A stretch of DNA of 64,000 nucleotides, taken from Salibacterium salarium (GTDB taxonomy: Bacteria; Bacillota; Bacilli; Bacillales; Marinococcaceae). How positions within the stretch are numbered: position 1 is the first letter of the stretch; every line of letters begins with the position of its first letter. Below, one piece after another: positions 18,652 to 26,824 of this stretch. Both the position numbers and the translations under genes were made by a program. The stretch spans positions 266,851 to 330,850 of the forward strand of contig NZ_JAUSUM010000004.1 of NCBI RefSeq assembly GCF_030813635.1, read 5' to 3'. Under the pieces are notes generated by a model, which was given only the letters and a program-made list of their open reading frames with translations, searched no databases and was not told the origin of the DNA.

Positions 18652-19659
18652 ATGAAAAGAAAATTTAACTATTTGCTAGCATTTAGTTTTATTGCTGCCC
18701 TTTTTGTGGTGAGTTTTTCATTTCAAGCAGACCAAGCCAATGCTTCTACACCAAACTTTGACATGACTGGATTTGCCACAGAAGATGGTGGAACAACTGG
18801 CGGAGAAGGTGGAGACACAGTGACAGTAAGTACTGGTGATGAACTGGCAGATGCAATTAGTAACAAGGATGAAAACACGCCATTAACTATCTACGTTGAT
18901 GGGACCATTACACCTTCTAACACTTCTGACAGTAAGATTAACATTAAAGATGTCTCTGATATTTCCGTACTTGGTGTAGGAAATAATGGAGAATTTGATG
19001 GGATTGGTTTAAAGATTTGGAGAGCCGATAATGTTATAGTGCGTAACTTGACCATCCATGAAGTTGATACTGGGGATAAAGATGCCATCAGCGTAGAAGG
19101 ACCTTCTAATAATATTTGGGTCGATCATAATGAATTATATGCAAGCTTAAATGTTGATAAAGACTACTACGATGGATTATTTGATGTGAAAAGAGATGCG
19201 TATAATATTACATTCTCTTGGAATTACGTTCATGACGGATGGAAAGCAATGCTAATGGGGTCATCTGACGGCGATGATGACGACAGAAATATCACATTTC
19301 ACCATAACCACTTCGATAATTTAAACTCAAGAGTGCCGAGTTTTCGACATGGAGAAGGTCATCTCTATAATAACTACTTTGAAAATATTGTAGATACAGG
19401 TATAAATTCTCGCATGGGAGCGGAACTTTTGGTGGAAAATAACCATTTTGAAGATTCTAATGATCCGTTGGGATATTGGTATAGTGATGATGCAGGATAT
19501 TGGAACGTTTCTAATAATAAGTATGAAAATAGTTCTGGAAGTATGCCGACGACTTCTACTACAAGTTATACACCTCCTTACAACTATAGCTTGGATCACC
19601 AAGATGATGTAAAAAGTATCGTTACTCAATATTCTGGTGTAGGTGTAATCAACCCATAG
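18652..19659 (+). CDS. Secreted pectate lyase, polysaccharide lyase family 1
   Basis: 335 residues with a signal peptide ([10 protein letters not shown]..., cleavage likely after QANA near residue 31) and a right-handed parallel beta-helix. PL1 marks are IWVDHNEL (the vWiDH motif), [18 protein letters not shown] with calcium-binding Asp, and [15 protein letters not shown] with the catalytic Arg. It cleaves polygalacturonate by beta-elimination outside the cell. AAGGGG precedes the ATG. The gene stands alone with its own cre box and terminator. No other pectin-catabolism gene is nearby. Confidence 0.95.
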   Translation: MKRKFNYLLAFSFIAALFVVSFSFQADQANASTPNFDMTGFATEDGGTTGGEGGDTVTVSTGDELADAISNKDENTPLTIYVDGTITPSNTSDSKINIKDVSDISVLGVGNNGEFDGIGLKIWRADNVIVRNLTIHEVDTGDKDAISVEGPSNNIWVDHNELYASLNVDKDYYDGLFDVKRDAYNITFSWNYVHDGWKAMLMGSSDGDDDDRNITFHHNHFDNLNSRVPSFRHGEGHLYNNYFENIVDTGINSRMGAELLVENNHFEDSNDPLGYWYSDDAGYWNVSNNKYENSSGSMPTTSTTSYTPPYNYSLDHQDDVKSIVTQYSGVGVINP

Positions 19660-19708
19660 GGAAGATGGAATCGACCTATTTACTTGAAAATACGAGAAAG
19701 ATAGAAAG

Positions 19709-19750
19709 GACTGTCTAGTAAGCAGAACGCTTATAAGGCAGTCTTTTTTT
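19709..19750 (+). terminator. Terminator after the pectate lyase gene
   Basis: GACTG/CAGTC outer stem with an inner TAAG/CTTA stem, followed by seven Ts. Confidence 0.65.
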
Positions 19751-19876
19751 ATGTTTTTGTAAAATTTTCTTTTTCCTTGTTAGAAATTCCACTCTTGGTA
19801 TGATGATAAGTCCTACAACAATTAGAGGGAGCTTCACTATAATAGAGTATCTCTCATGAAAAGGAGTGAGCTTTAA

Positions 19877-19981
19877 ATGAGTGATAAAAGATTATCTCGA
19901 AAGAAAAAGGAACGCGAGAGATTGCTTTCAAAATTAGAACGATTGGAAAAACGTATAAAAGAAGAGGAATCCAAACTGTAA
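19877..19981 (+). CDS. Small basic coiled-coil peptide (34 aa)
   Basis: ATG at 19877 with AAGGAGTGA about nine bases upstream; TAA at 19979-19981. The product MSDKRLSRKKKERERLLSKL... is a single highly charged amphipathic helix. Its composition resembles the N-terminal helix of the next gene's product ([15 protein letters not shown]), 54 bases downstream, so the two are probably cotranscribed and may interact. No family recognised. Confidence 0.55.
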   Translation: MSDKRLSRKKKERERLLSKLERLEKRIKEEESKL

Positions 19982-20035
19982 GATATTGATTAATAAGTGG
20001 TACTGATGAAAATTAAAAATAGAAAGGACGATTTT

Positions 20036-21427
20036 ATGGATAATTATCTATCGAAACGCCATAAAAATATTAGAAGAATGAAAAAACGGAAGGAACAAAT
20101 GAAACAGAATTTAATAGAATTGGAGCAAATTATTCAAGCAATTGCTGAAGCGGAAGCAGAAGCAGAGTCTGATGCGAAATCAAAATCTGAATCGGAGGCA
20201 GAATCCGATGCAAAAGCAGAGTCTGAATCGGAGGCAGAATCCGATGCAAAAGCAGAGTCTGAATCGGAAGCAGAATCCGAAGCGGAAGCAGAGTCTGAAT
20301 CAGAGGCAGAGTCCGATGCAAAAGCAGAGTCTGAATCGGAAGCAGAATCCGAAGCGGAAGCAGAGTCTGAATCAGAGGCAGAGTCCGATGCAAAAGCAGA
20401 GTCTGAATCGGAGGCAGAGTCCGATGCGGAAGCAGAGTCTGAATCAGAGGCAGAGTCCGATGCAAAAGCAGAGTCTGAATCGGAAGCAGAGTCCGATGCG
20501 GAAGCAGAGTCTGAATCAGAGGCAGAGTCCGATGCGGAAGCAGAGTCTGAATCGGAGGCAGAGTCCGATGCGAAATCAAAATCTGAATCAGAGGCAGAAT
20601 CCGATGCGGAAGCAGAGTCTGAATCGGAAGCAGAGTCCGATGCAAAAGTAGAATCTGATATTAAAGGAGAAGCAGAAGCAGAAGCGGAAGCAGAAGCAGA
20701 AGCAGAAGCGGAAGCGGAAGCAGAAGCAGAAGCGGAAGCGGAAGCAGAAGCAGAAGCGGAAGCAGAAGCGGAAGCAGAAGCGGAAGCGGAAGCAGAAGCA
20801 GAAGCGGAAGCGGAAGCAGAAGCAGAAGCAGAAGCGGAAGCAGAAGCAGAAGCGGAAGCGGAAGCGGAAGCAGAAGCAGAGGCAGAAGCGGAAGCAGAAG
20901 CGGAAGCAGATGCAGATGCAGACGCTGATATCGATGGTGAAGCGGAAGCAGAAGCAGAGGCAGAAGCAGAAGCAGAGGCAGAAGCAGAAGCAGAGGCAGA
21001 AGCGGAAGCAGAAGCAGAAGCAGAAGCAGAAGCGGAAGCGGAAGCAGAAGCAGAAGCGGAAGCAGAAGCAGAAGCAGAAGCAGAAGCAGAGGCAGAAGCG
21101 GAAGCAGAGGCAGAAGCAGAAGCAGAATCTGAATCCGAATCCTCTGCTAGTTTTGATGATAATGAAATAACAGCCAGTGCTGGCGGCAATACCCTTAGAA
21201 CGGGAGACAATACGCTAGTTAATGTGTCCAAAAGTGGAGTCGAAGCTATTGTTACTGCTATCTCAACGTTATCCATGGTCAAAGCTTTCCATGGCAATAA
21301 TTCCACTACCAATATTGACGATGTTATTTCTAACCTCACTGAGACATTAAATGTTTTAACAAAAGATGAAAATGAGACGAAAAAAGTTCTTACGGACGTT
21401 GTAAATAACCTTCATGATAAGCAATAA
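20036..21427 (+). CDS. Glu/Ala/Ser low-complexity repeat protein
   Basis: About 463 residues. Residues 1-35 form a basic helix ([20 protein letters not shown]). Residues ~45-205 repeat a 12-residue unit, [12 protein letters not shown], with small changes. Residues ~210-365 are almost pure Glu-Ala dipeptides, interrupted once by [11 protein letters not shown]. The last ~95 residues are ordinary globular-looking sequence ([20 protein letters not shown], then a helical tail ending HDKQ). No signal peptide is seen. The ATG at 20036 follows AAAGGAC; an upstream in-frame start lacks a ribosome site. A very acidic scaffold or spacer, perhaps a spore-surface protein; no known family recognised. Confidence 0.75.
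   Translation: MDNYLSKRHKNIRRMKKRKEQMKQNLIELEQIIQAIAEAEAEAESDAKSKSESEAESDAKAESESEAESDAKAESESEAESEAEAESESEAESDAKAESESEAESEAEAESESEAESDAKAESESEAESDAEAESESEAESDAKAESESEAESDAEAESESEAESDAEAESESEAESDAKSKSESEAESDAEAESESEAESDAKVESDIKGEAEAEAEAEAEAEAEAEAEAEAEAEAEAEAEAEAEAEAEAEAEAEAEAEAEAEAEAEAEAEAEAEAEAEAEAEAEAEAEADADADADIDGEAEAEAEAEAEAEAEAEAEAEAEAEAEAEAEAEAEAEAEAEAEAEAEAEAEAEAEAEAEAEAESESESSASFDDNEITASAGGNTLRTGDNTLVNVSKSGVEAIVTAISTLSMVKAFHGNNSTTNIDDVISNLTETLNVLTKDENETKKVLTDVVNNLHDKQ
20160..20655 (+). repeat. 36 bp tandem repeats coding the Ser/Asp-rich part
   Basis: About 13 copies of a 36 bp unit (beginning GCAGAGTCTGAATCGGAGGC) with synonymous and Lys/Glu changes. Such an array invites copy-number change by slippage or recombination. 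Confidence 0.8.
20668..21126 (+). repeat. GAAGCA/GAAGCG hexamer array coding (Glu-Ala)n
   Basis: Roughly 75 hexamers alternate GAAGCA, GAAGCG and GAGGCA, broken once near 20908-20937 by Asp-rich codons. The mixed synonymous codons show that the amino acid pattern, not the DNA repeat, has been kept. Confidence 0.85.
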
Positions 21428-21453
21428 ATTAATACCGGAGTGGGAGGTAAAAT

Positions 21454-21798
21454 ATGTCAAAAAAGAATGTATCGCGCAGTTCTATTCCTGTTAAAAAAGG
21501 GAAAACGGAAATGCTGGTTAAAATAATTAATGGAAGTATTGGTAAGGAAACTCGTAAACTCCAGATGAATGCGTATGATAAAGATTCAGAACAAAAAGAA
21601 TCTCTTCCTATTTATTTAAATGATAAACGCACTCATACAGCAACTTTAAAACCGGGAGGAGAACAAATTTATAAGATAGACGTGTCAGGAGTTAATAAAA
21701 AAGTTGTGTTCGAGGCTATTCAAATGAAAGGTGGATCTGGTCTCTCCGTTAAATCTAAAAATAGCGGCACCATAAATGCAGAAATAAAAATTAAATAA
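21454..21798 (+). CDS. Hypothetical beta-rich protein (114 aa)
   Basis: Begins 26 bases after the repeat protein, preceded by GGGAGG, so it is in the same operon. A basic N-terminus (MSKKNVSRSSIPVKKGK) leads into alternating hydrophobic strands (MLVKIINGSIG, HTATLKPGGEQIYKIDVSG, INAEIKIK). There is no signal peptide, membrane span or recognised motif. The fold looks like a small beta sandwich. It may be a structural partner of the Glu-Ala protein; this is inferred from position only. A terminator follows. Confidence 0.65.
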   Translation: MSKKNVSRSSIPVKKGKTEMLVKIINGSIGKETRKLQMNAYDKDSEQKESLPIYLNDKRTHTATLKPGGEQIYKIDVSGVNKKVVFEAIQMKGGSGLSVKSKNSGTINAEIKIK

Positions 21799-21807
21799 AT
21801 GTTTCGA

Positions 21808-21834
21808 GAGCTGTCCATAGAGGGCAGCTCTTTT
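21808..21834 (+). terminator. Terminator of the repeat-protein operon
   Basis: GAGCTG/CAGCTC stem with an inner CC/GG, followed by TTTT. The gap from here to 22035 shows no gene. Confidence 0.6.
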
Positions 21835-22035
21835 ACTTGAAAGACAAAGATTTGTAAAATGTGGATATTATCTGTGCTATAAGCGCAAATTGGCTAGTAG
21901 ATGTTACTCATATGAAAGTAATAACTAAAAAGTAGTCTTCCTTTCCTAACTAAAAAAGAGAGGGTATAATATTTGGTGTAAACAAATATTATTGGTAAGA
22001 TATTTTATCTATCATTTAGGAGTGAAGTCTTTATC

Positions 22036-22254
22036 ATGGCAGATATTAAATATGAGATTATTGAAACAGTTGGAATTATATCAGAATCACCAAAAGGGTG
22101 GACGAAAGAACTAAATCGTATTAGCTGGAATGGACGTGAACCGAAATATGATTTGAGAGATTGGGCTCCAAATAAAGAAAAAATGGGGAAGGGAATAACC
22201 TTAACAAAGGAAGAGGTACTAGAGTTAAAGAAATTATTAGATACCTTCCATTAA
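22036..22254 (+). CDS. YdbC family protein (PC4/p15-like ssDNA-binding fold)
   Basis: A 72-residue protein with the YdbC pattern: IKYEIIETVGIISESPKGW, then RISWNGREPKYDLRDWAP and a C-terminal helix (TKEEVLELKKLLDTF). Family members adopt the transcriptional coactivator PC4 fold and bind single-stranded DNA in the cytoplasm. Length is typical. AGGAGTGA precedes the ATG at 22036. It is a single gene between the repeat-protein operon and a NERD gene. Confidence 0.88.
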   Translation: MADIKYEIIETVGIISESPKGWTKELNRISWNGREPKYDLRDWAPNKEKMGKGITLTKEEVLELKKLLDTFH

Positions 22255-22348
22255 AACAGGAAATTTTTTATTTTCTCTAATTGCGTCTTAAGTATTGTTA
22301 CTTTTTTACGATATAAGAAGTAAAGAGACAGAAATCGGGGGAAGAATA

Positions 22349-22990
22349 ATGGTGCTTTTTCAACGAATTTTTAAACAAAAACATGACGATAAGGAATTTA
22401 GGCAGAATCAAAAACACCCGAAAGTGGTTACTAAGAAAAATAAATGGGCTGTTGCTGAAGCTCAGTTGGATAGGCTGCCAAATGACTTTAAGATTTTTCG
22501 TAGTGTAATGATGAACAATCCTGATAAAGGATCAAGACATTCTAAATTAGACTACGTTATTCTTTCCCCTTACGGCATTTTCACTATAAAAATGAACGAA
22601 ACGAAAGGTGTTGTAAAAGCTGAAGAAAATCAAAAAACGTGGACCATTGATAAACATACGGAAATCCCGAATCCTTTTATAGAAATAAATCAACATATAG
22701 AAGGCTTACAGCATCTCCTAGACTCCCCGAGTTACCAGGACTATTTCATATCGATAGTTTCTTTTCAGGAAAAGTCTACTTTTGATATAGCACCAGGTTT
22801 TCGAAAAATCGCTTCAAATGAATTAATTGTAACAGAGGAAGAACTGTTAGAGTTTATCCATCGAAAGATTTTTGTTGCGAGATTTCAATTTTCTGTGCCG
22901 CTATTGAATGAAGAGTCGCTTGATTATATCTATCACTCTCTTAAATCTTATCAAAATGTAAAAGGTTCAAAGATAAAAGAAAAGTATTAA
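22349..22990 (+). CDS. NERD (nuclease-related) domain protein
   Basis: 213 residues. The NERD core is recognisable: KLDYVILSPYGIFTIKMNETKG near residues 55-75, then KTWTIDKH. NERD domains resemble restriction-endonuclease folds, but a nuclease role is unproven for most stand-alone members. The catalytic-style Asp (LDYVIL) is kept, while the canonical E-x-K is weak (IKMNE). GGGGG lies eight bases before ATG 22349; the longer frame from 22295 has no ribosome site. It ends three bases before the stop of the convergent coiled-coil gene. Confidence 0.72.
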   Translation: MVLFQRIFKQKHDDKEFRQNQKHPKVVTKKNKWAVAEAQLDRLPNDFKIFRSVMMNNPDKGSRHSKLDYVILSPYGIFTIKMNETKGVVKAEENQKTWTIDKHTEIPNPFIEINQHIEGLQHLLDSPSYQDYFISIVSFQEKSTFDIAPGFRKIASNELIVTEEELLEFIHRKIFVARFQFSVPLLNEESLDYIYHSLKSYQNVKGSKIKEKY

Positions 22991-22992
22991 TC

Positions 22993-23844
22993 TTATGAAG
23001 ATAATAGGTTTTCTTTTAATCGCTTAATATCATTTGTTTGTTGTTTGATTTCTTGTTCTAGTTCATGAATCAATGCACTGCTTTTATAAAGATCGTCCCC
23101 ATAATCATTTACTTGGATAATGAGTTTTTTGATTTGTTCTTCCATTTCATGAGGATTGTCAGAGTGAACTGCCACATCAGTGTTGGCAGCATTATCATTT
23201 GTGAGGTGAATAATCTCTTGTCTTAACTCATGAATCCTAGCAACGACATCCTGGTGTAATGATCTTAGGTGAATGATTTCTTCTTTATACTGCTTTTTTT
23301 CTTCAGATATGGTATGAATTTTTGTGTCTAATTTGTCATTCAAGGATTTCTTTTCTTCTAATTCATTTTTTAATAATTGAATGTTTTCCATTAAGGTGGA
23401 ATATCTGCTCTCTAATTCTGTTTTGCTGCTTTGTAATGTCAGATAATTATTGTCCATCTGGTTCAGCTGTTCTTTTAGTTGTGTATTTTCTTTATCTATT
23501 TGTTGCAATGAATGTTGATACTCCCTCTGATCTGTCTTCAATTGTTGTATGTCTTCGGCCAAATTCTTATTGGCATTCTGCATGTTTACCATTACTTCCT
23601 CTTGTTCCTCTCGTTGTGTTTGATATCTTTCTTCATATTCTTTTTTTTGATGTGCGAGTTCTTCTTTTAAGTGGTCTCTTTCTGATTTCAGCGTTTTAAT
23701 TCTTTGATATTTATCTTCTTTTTCATAATCCTTTACGATGGCTTTGTATTTGTCGAGTTCAGATTTGTAATGGATTAATTTTTGTTTCAATTGAACTTCA
23801 TCTCCATGATAGATTTCTGTACCCGTTGAATGTACATTTTCCAT
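22993..23844 (-). CDS. Long coiled-coil protein (283 aa)
   Basis: Almost the whole protein is a continuous charged heptad coiled coil (KQKLIHYKSELDKYKAIVKD, ERDHLKEELAHQKKEYEER and so on). A short non-helical break near residue 215 (NDNAANTDVAVHSDNPHE) precedes a final helix. No signal peptide or membrane span is seen. It looks like a filament-forming or tethering scaffold. It is one of two long coiled-coil genes in this island, the other at 26825. Ends tail-to-tail with the NERD gene. Confidence 0.7.
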   Translation of the reverse strand: MENVHSTGTEIYHGDEVQLKQKLIHYKSELDKYKAIVKDYEKEDKYQRIKTLKSERDHLKEELAHQKKEYEERYQTQREEQEEVMVNMQNANKNLAEDIQQLKTDQREYQHSLQQIDKENTQLKEQLNQMDNNYLTLQSSKTELESRYSTLMENIQLLKNELEEKKSLNDKLDTKIHTISEEKKQYKEEIIHLRSLHQDVVARIHELRQEIIHLTNDNAANTDVAVHSDNPHEMEEQIKKLIIQVNDYGDDLYKSSALIHELEQEIKQQTNDIKRLKENLLSS

Positions 23845-23906
23845 GTGATTATACCCCCTTTTTAACTAGATATAGGCGTTTGTACTAATTATACATATGC
23901 ATAAAT

Positions 23907-23935
23907 AAAAAACCTGTGAATAATCACAGGTTTTT
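23907..23935. terminator. Bidirectional terminator
   Basis: AAAAACCTGTGA pairs perfectly with TCACAGGTTTTT around ATAA. On the minus strand it closes whatever is transcribed from about 24130. Confidence 0.8.
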
Positions 23936-23984
23936 GGGCCGGCCAGCCATGAAGCTTTTCTTACACCGTTCTAATACTCATGAT

Positions 23985-24098
23985 TTAACGGACGCGGAAT
24001 AAAAGGATAATAATATAAAAGCGGCCAATTAAGATAAAAACATATATAATAAAATCGAACCAAAGCGGTTCAATGAATATAATCAAGAAATGATGCAG
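23985..24098 (-). CDS. Possible small hydrophobic peptide without a standard start codon
   Basis: A frame beginning at CTG 24098 (or an internal TTG at 24086) encodes about 37 residues, HHFLIIFIEPLWFDFIIYVF then a second hydrophobic run ending LLFRVR. Upstream is a strong GAGGAGGTGA and a sigma-K-like promoter, downstream a perfect terminator. However, the ribosome site is about 20 bases from the CTG, and a TAA lies in frame just upstream. Either the start is unusual, the gene is frame-shifted, or the transcript is non-coding. Confidence 0.25.
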   Translation of the reverse strand: MHHFLIIFIEPLWFDFIIYVFILIGRFYIIILLFRVR

Positions 24099-24132
24099 TG
24101 TTTGTTATGAAGCAATCACCTCCTCGTTTCTT

Positions 24133-24158
24133 TATCGTATGGAAACAAAAGCAAAAGT
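24133..24158 (-). promoter_or_regulatory. Sigma-K-like promoter, imperfect spacing
   Basis: On the minus strand AC (24158-24157), 15 bases, then CATACGATA (24141-24133), against the sigma-K consensus AC-N16/17-CATANNNTA. It points into the unassigned 23985-24130 stretch. Confidence 0.35.
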
Positions 24159-24182
24159 GACCTGTTCTTTACCCAATTATAA

Positions 24183-25379
24183 TTAAAAAGAGAATCTAAT
24201 GTCGTTATTGGATGGAAAGGACACATTCTTATCTTGAAAAAAAACAACACTTCGAATGATAGCTTCAACCTTTTCCTCCGGCTTTTCAATGGTTAATTGG
24301 AAACGCGGTAAAGAACTGATTTCACCAACTGGAATCCGCAGATGTTCAATCGGTCCTATCCAGTATTCCCCTCGATCTTGTGCTTTTTCAAACCAATCAC
24401 TATCCATGAACTTCCATCCCCTCATACCAGTTGAGCTTTGTACGCCGAGTACATCTGCCACTTCTGGTGGTAAAATTTGTCCTCCTACATTGATTAACTC
24501 TGTTGGTTGAACTTTCATGCAAATGAGAGGGTTAATTAATTCCGCATCTCCCGTATTTTTAATATATAAATCGCCTGAGGCAATAAATTGATTTTTGGAG
24601 GTGGAGGGAAAGATAGTATAATCAAAAAACACTTCGGCATTTAATTCTGTTTTAGAAGATATATGATGTTCCTCAACGTCTGCATCTGAATTGTCTTCGG
24701 TCTTTATGGGGGAGTGTTCATCGTCTATTGTGTCTGGTTTTACATGATGAAGAAACGGGATAAGACTAGCAGGTGAAAATGATAGTGTGCTTTTATCTAA
24801 TTTTTCACATAAGTAGTGGCATATACCAGCACCAAAGCCAAGACTTACCTTATTCATCCATGTTTGAAAGTTTTCAAAATCAGGGGGAAGTTCACACTGT
24901 ACAACAAGCGTTGGACTTGGTAAATTATTTTTTTCTTTTTTAGATACAAATTCTATTTCTAAATTCTCTAACTGGTTTTCAAGAAAAGTCTTTACGTTTT
25001 TGTGCTTCGGGCTGAGATTATAAAAAATGTTCACTTTTGGAATGGTGATATGTTCATTCATTGTGTCAAACCATTTCATATTTAAATTTTTTTCTGTCAG
25101 GGCCCGTGTACCTCTCACTTCTTCAATGGTGATACCAGTGTCTAACAAAATGTGTTTAAAGCTTTTGATAAAATCAGATAGAAACAGAGATTGTTGTCTT
25201 TCCTCTGTGAAAAATGTAATCGTCTGGTGGGCTAAACCAGACATAATAAGTAAGGTATTCTCTTCAAGGTCCCACTTTAATGTAAATCCTTTTTCTTCAC
25301 AAAAACGAGAAAAAGAAATCATAGAAGTATAATCTATTTCCCCTAAAAAGTAATGATGATATTTTACATTTATTTTCAT
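24183..25379 (-). CDS. Hypothetical protein (398 aa) with a C-terminal beta domain
   Basis: No family recognised. The N-terminal ~200 residues are alpha/beta (YHHYFLGEIDYTSMISFSRF near the start; FGAGICHYLCEKLDKSTLSF near residue 182). An acidic linker (TEDNSDADVEE) joins to a C-terminal domain of beta strands (NQFIASGDLYIKNTGDAELI, EYWIGPIEHLRIPVGE) like a CARDB/immunoglobulin-type sandwich. There is no signal peptide. GGAGG is seven bases before the ATG. CATAATGTA, a sigma-K -10 match, lies at 25423-25415 on the minus strand, but no -35 AC is seen at the right distance. Confidence 0.65.
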   Translation of the reverse strand: MKINVKYHHYFLGEIDYTSMISFSRFCEEKGFTLKWDLEENTLLIMSGLAHQTITFFTEERQQSLFLSDFIKSFKHILLDTGITIEEVRGTRALTEKNLNMKWFDTMNEHITIPKVNIFYNLSPKHKNVKTFLENQLENLEIEFVSKKEKNNLPSPTLVVQCELPPDFENFQTWMNKVSLGFGAGICHYLCEKLDKSTLSFSPASLIPFLHHVKPDTIDDEHSPIKTEDNSDADVEEHHISSKTELNAEVFFDYTIFPSTSKNQFIASGDLYIKNTGDAELINPLICMKVQPTELINVGGQILPPEVADVLGVQSSTGMRGWKFMDSDWFEKAQDRGEYWIGPIEHLRIPVGEISSLPRFQLTIEKPEEKVEAIIRSVVFFQDKNVSFPSNNDIRFSF

Positions 25380-25493
25380 CAGATTCCTCCCCCTATTTTC
25401 AAAACGTCATACGATACATTATGAACGCGGCTTAAGAAAAATGAATCCTTAAAGGCATCAGCTGATTTAAAAAGAAACGTGAAAATTGCCTAT

Positions 25494-25521
25494 ACCAAAA
25501 AATTATTCTATCCATACTCTA
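25494..25521 (+). promoter_or_regulatory. Sigma-K-type promoter of the Cys-rich protein gene
   Basis: AC (25494-25495), 17 bases, then CATACTCTA (25513-25521). All fixed positions match the Bacillus sigma-K consensus. The expected transcription start is about 35 bases before the TTG start at 25564. Confidence 0.6.
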
Positions 25522-25563
25522 TAAGTGAGATATGAATATACTCATGTGGAAGGAAGGATATAA

Positions 25564-26721
25564 TTGAAGAAAAACAGGCCAATTAAAGGTTCACAAACTC
25601 CAACACCGACTCCTGTGCCACTTGATCCGAATGATTTAGCGCCAGAATGTATACTGGTTGATAAAGTATATGACTGGGTATTTTATTCTAGTCGATATGA
25701 AAATAAAAATTTCATACCGGATGAAGACTGCCGTGTGGCTGTAAGTGAAGCAGTTGCCGCAGGGGAAGATGTAGATGTTAAATGTACACCACCAGACTCG
25801 GATGATGTCACCTGTAATGCAACGATTATCGAAAACGGTAATCCTGGAAGAGTTTCTATCGTTTGGACAGTACCAGTGGAAGTGACAATTCTTATAAATG
25901 GTACGAAGGTTTGCAGCTTTACTGTACGTACTCAGTTTGACGATGAAATCATGTTGTGTGTACCAGAAGGCATAACTAACGACAACATTAATTGTCGTGC
26001 AACAGACGTATTATGCCGTACCAACCGTCCACTAATGGGACCAGATCCGTTCGGTCCGATGATTCCATTGAAGGTATTGTTGTGTAAAGATGTGCAAGTG
26101 GAATTTCCAGTAAAACTAGAAGTTCTCGCTAAATTCTGTTTCCCACGGCCAAACAATATACCTGTACCGAAAGATATGCTTGAATGTCCATTAGATTCCT
26201 TTGAATTCCCACCACAGTGTCCGGATATTTTCCCTCCAAACAACTGTGAGTGTCAAGCAACAGCTTTAGCTAGAAATGAAGAAACACTTGCGACATTTGG
26301 TCCTGATACAATCATTACCGGGACATCAACTTTAGAAGCAGAAATTTGTCAAGAATGTGCACTAGCTGATAGCCGTTTCTCTTACTCATTTACAGACACA
26401 GACGATGATGACAATGGTCCTACTCCAACACCAACACCAAACGACTACAGCTTTACGTTTGATCCTTCAACAATAGAGCGGGCAGTGTGCGATTTAGCCG
26501 GAGAATCGGTTACTGTTTATGGTGAAGGGGAGCGCTTCTTTAATGGCATTCCTGAACATGTGTTTTATGAGCTTCGGATTTTCAGCGACCCTGAAGGTTT
26601 CCAACTCATCTTGCGTAACGGCGCTGGAACACAAGTGTTTGACAGCGGAGTTGTCGATGCACTAGTTAGATATGAGGAATGTGACACATTTGCAGACATT
26701 CTTAACAATAACAATGGTTAA
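25564..26721 (+). CDS. Cys-rich protein with Thr-Pro tracts, candidate spore-surface protein
   Basis: 385 residues from a TTG start, with AGGAAGG six bases upstream. It has about 22 Cys residues, many in pairs or short spacings (for example CECQA, CQECAL), and no signal peptide, as in proteins made in the mother cell and cross-linked on spores. The N-terminus has TPTPTPVP, and a second tract, PTPTPTP near residue 285, separates a Cys-rich body (ECILVDKVYDWVF at residues 29-41) from a C-terminal beta domain (AVCDLAGESVTVYGEGERFF). Thr-Pro tracts are likely O-glycosylation sites. The family is not identified. A strong terminator follows. Confidence 0.7.
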   Translation: MKKNRPIKGSQTPTPTPVPLDPNDLAPECILVDKVYDWVFYSSRYENKNFIPDEDCRVAVSEAVAAGEDVDVKCTPPDSDDVTCNATIIENGNPGRVSIVWTVPVEVTILINGTKVCSFTVRTQFDDEIMLCVPEGITNDNINCRATDVLCRTNRPLMGPDPFGPMIPLKVLLCKDVQVEFPVKLEVLAKFCFPRPNNIPVPKDMLECPLDSFEFPPQCPDIFPPNNCECQATALARNEETLATFGPDTIITGTSTLEAEICQECALADSRFSYSFTDTDDDDNGPTPTPTPNDYSFTFDPSTIERAVCDLAGESVTVYGEGERFFNGIPEHVFYELRIFSDPEGFQLILRNGAGTQVFDSGVVDALVRYEECDTFADILNNNNG

Positions 26722-26731
26722 AAGTTGAATC

Positions 26732-26767
26732 GGGCGAGGAGGAAAAACCGCCTCCTCCCCATTTTTT
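26732..26767 (+). terminator. Terminator after the Cys-rich protein gene
   Basis: GAGGAGG pairs with CCTCCTC, extended by outer G-C pairs, followed by ATTTTTT. Confidence 0.8.
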
Positions 26768-26824
26768 AACATAATTACGTGTTCGTACATATATTTAAAT
26801 TAATGTATATAAGGTGGGGACTGT

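Noticed and set aside
20160-21126. CRISPR-like or minisatellite array interpretation of the repeats
   Set aside because: No unique spacers and the period is a codon multiple in one long frame; it is a coding repeat.
20142-21170. Plus-strand Gln/Lys/Arg-rich frames within the repeat gene
   Set aside because: Frame-shifted readings of the same hexamers, without ribosome sites or non-repeat ends.
20134-21339. A 401-codon minus-strand frame of Ser/Ala/Asp repeats opposite the Glu-Ala gene
   Set aside because: It is the antisense reading of the GAAGCA hexamers; it has no ribosome site, and the plus frame has normal flanking domains, a good ribosome site and an operon partner.
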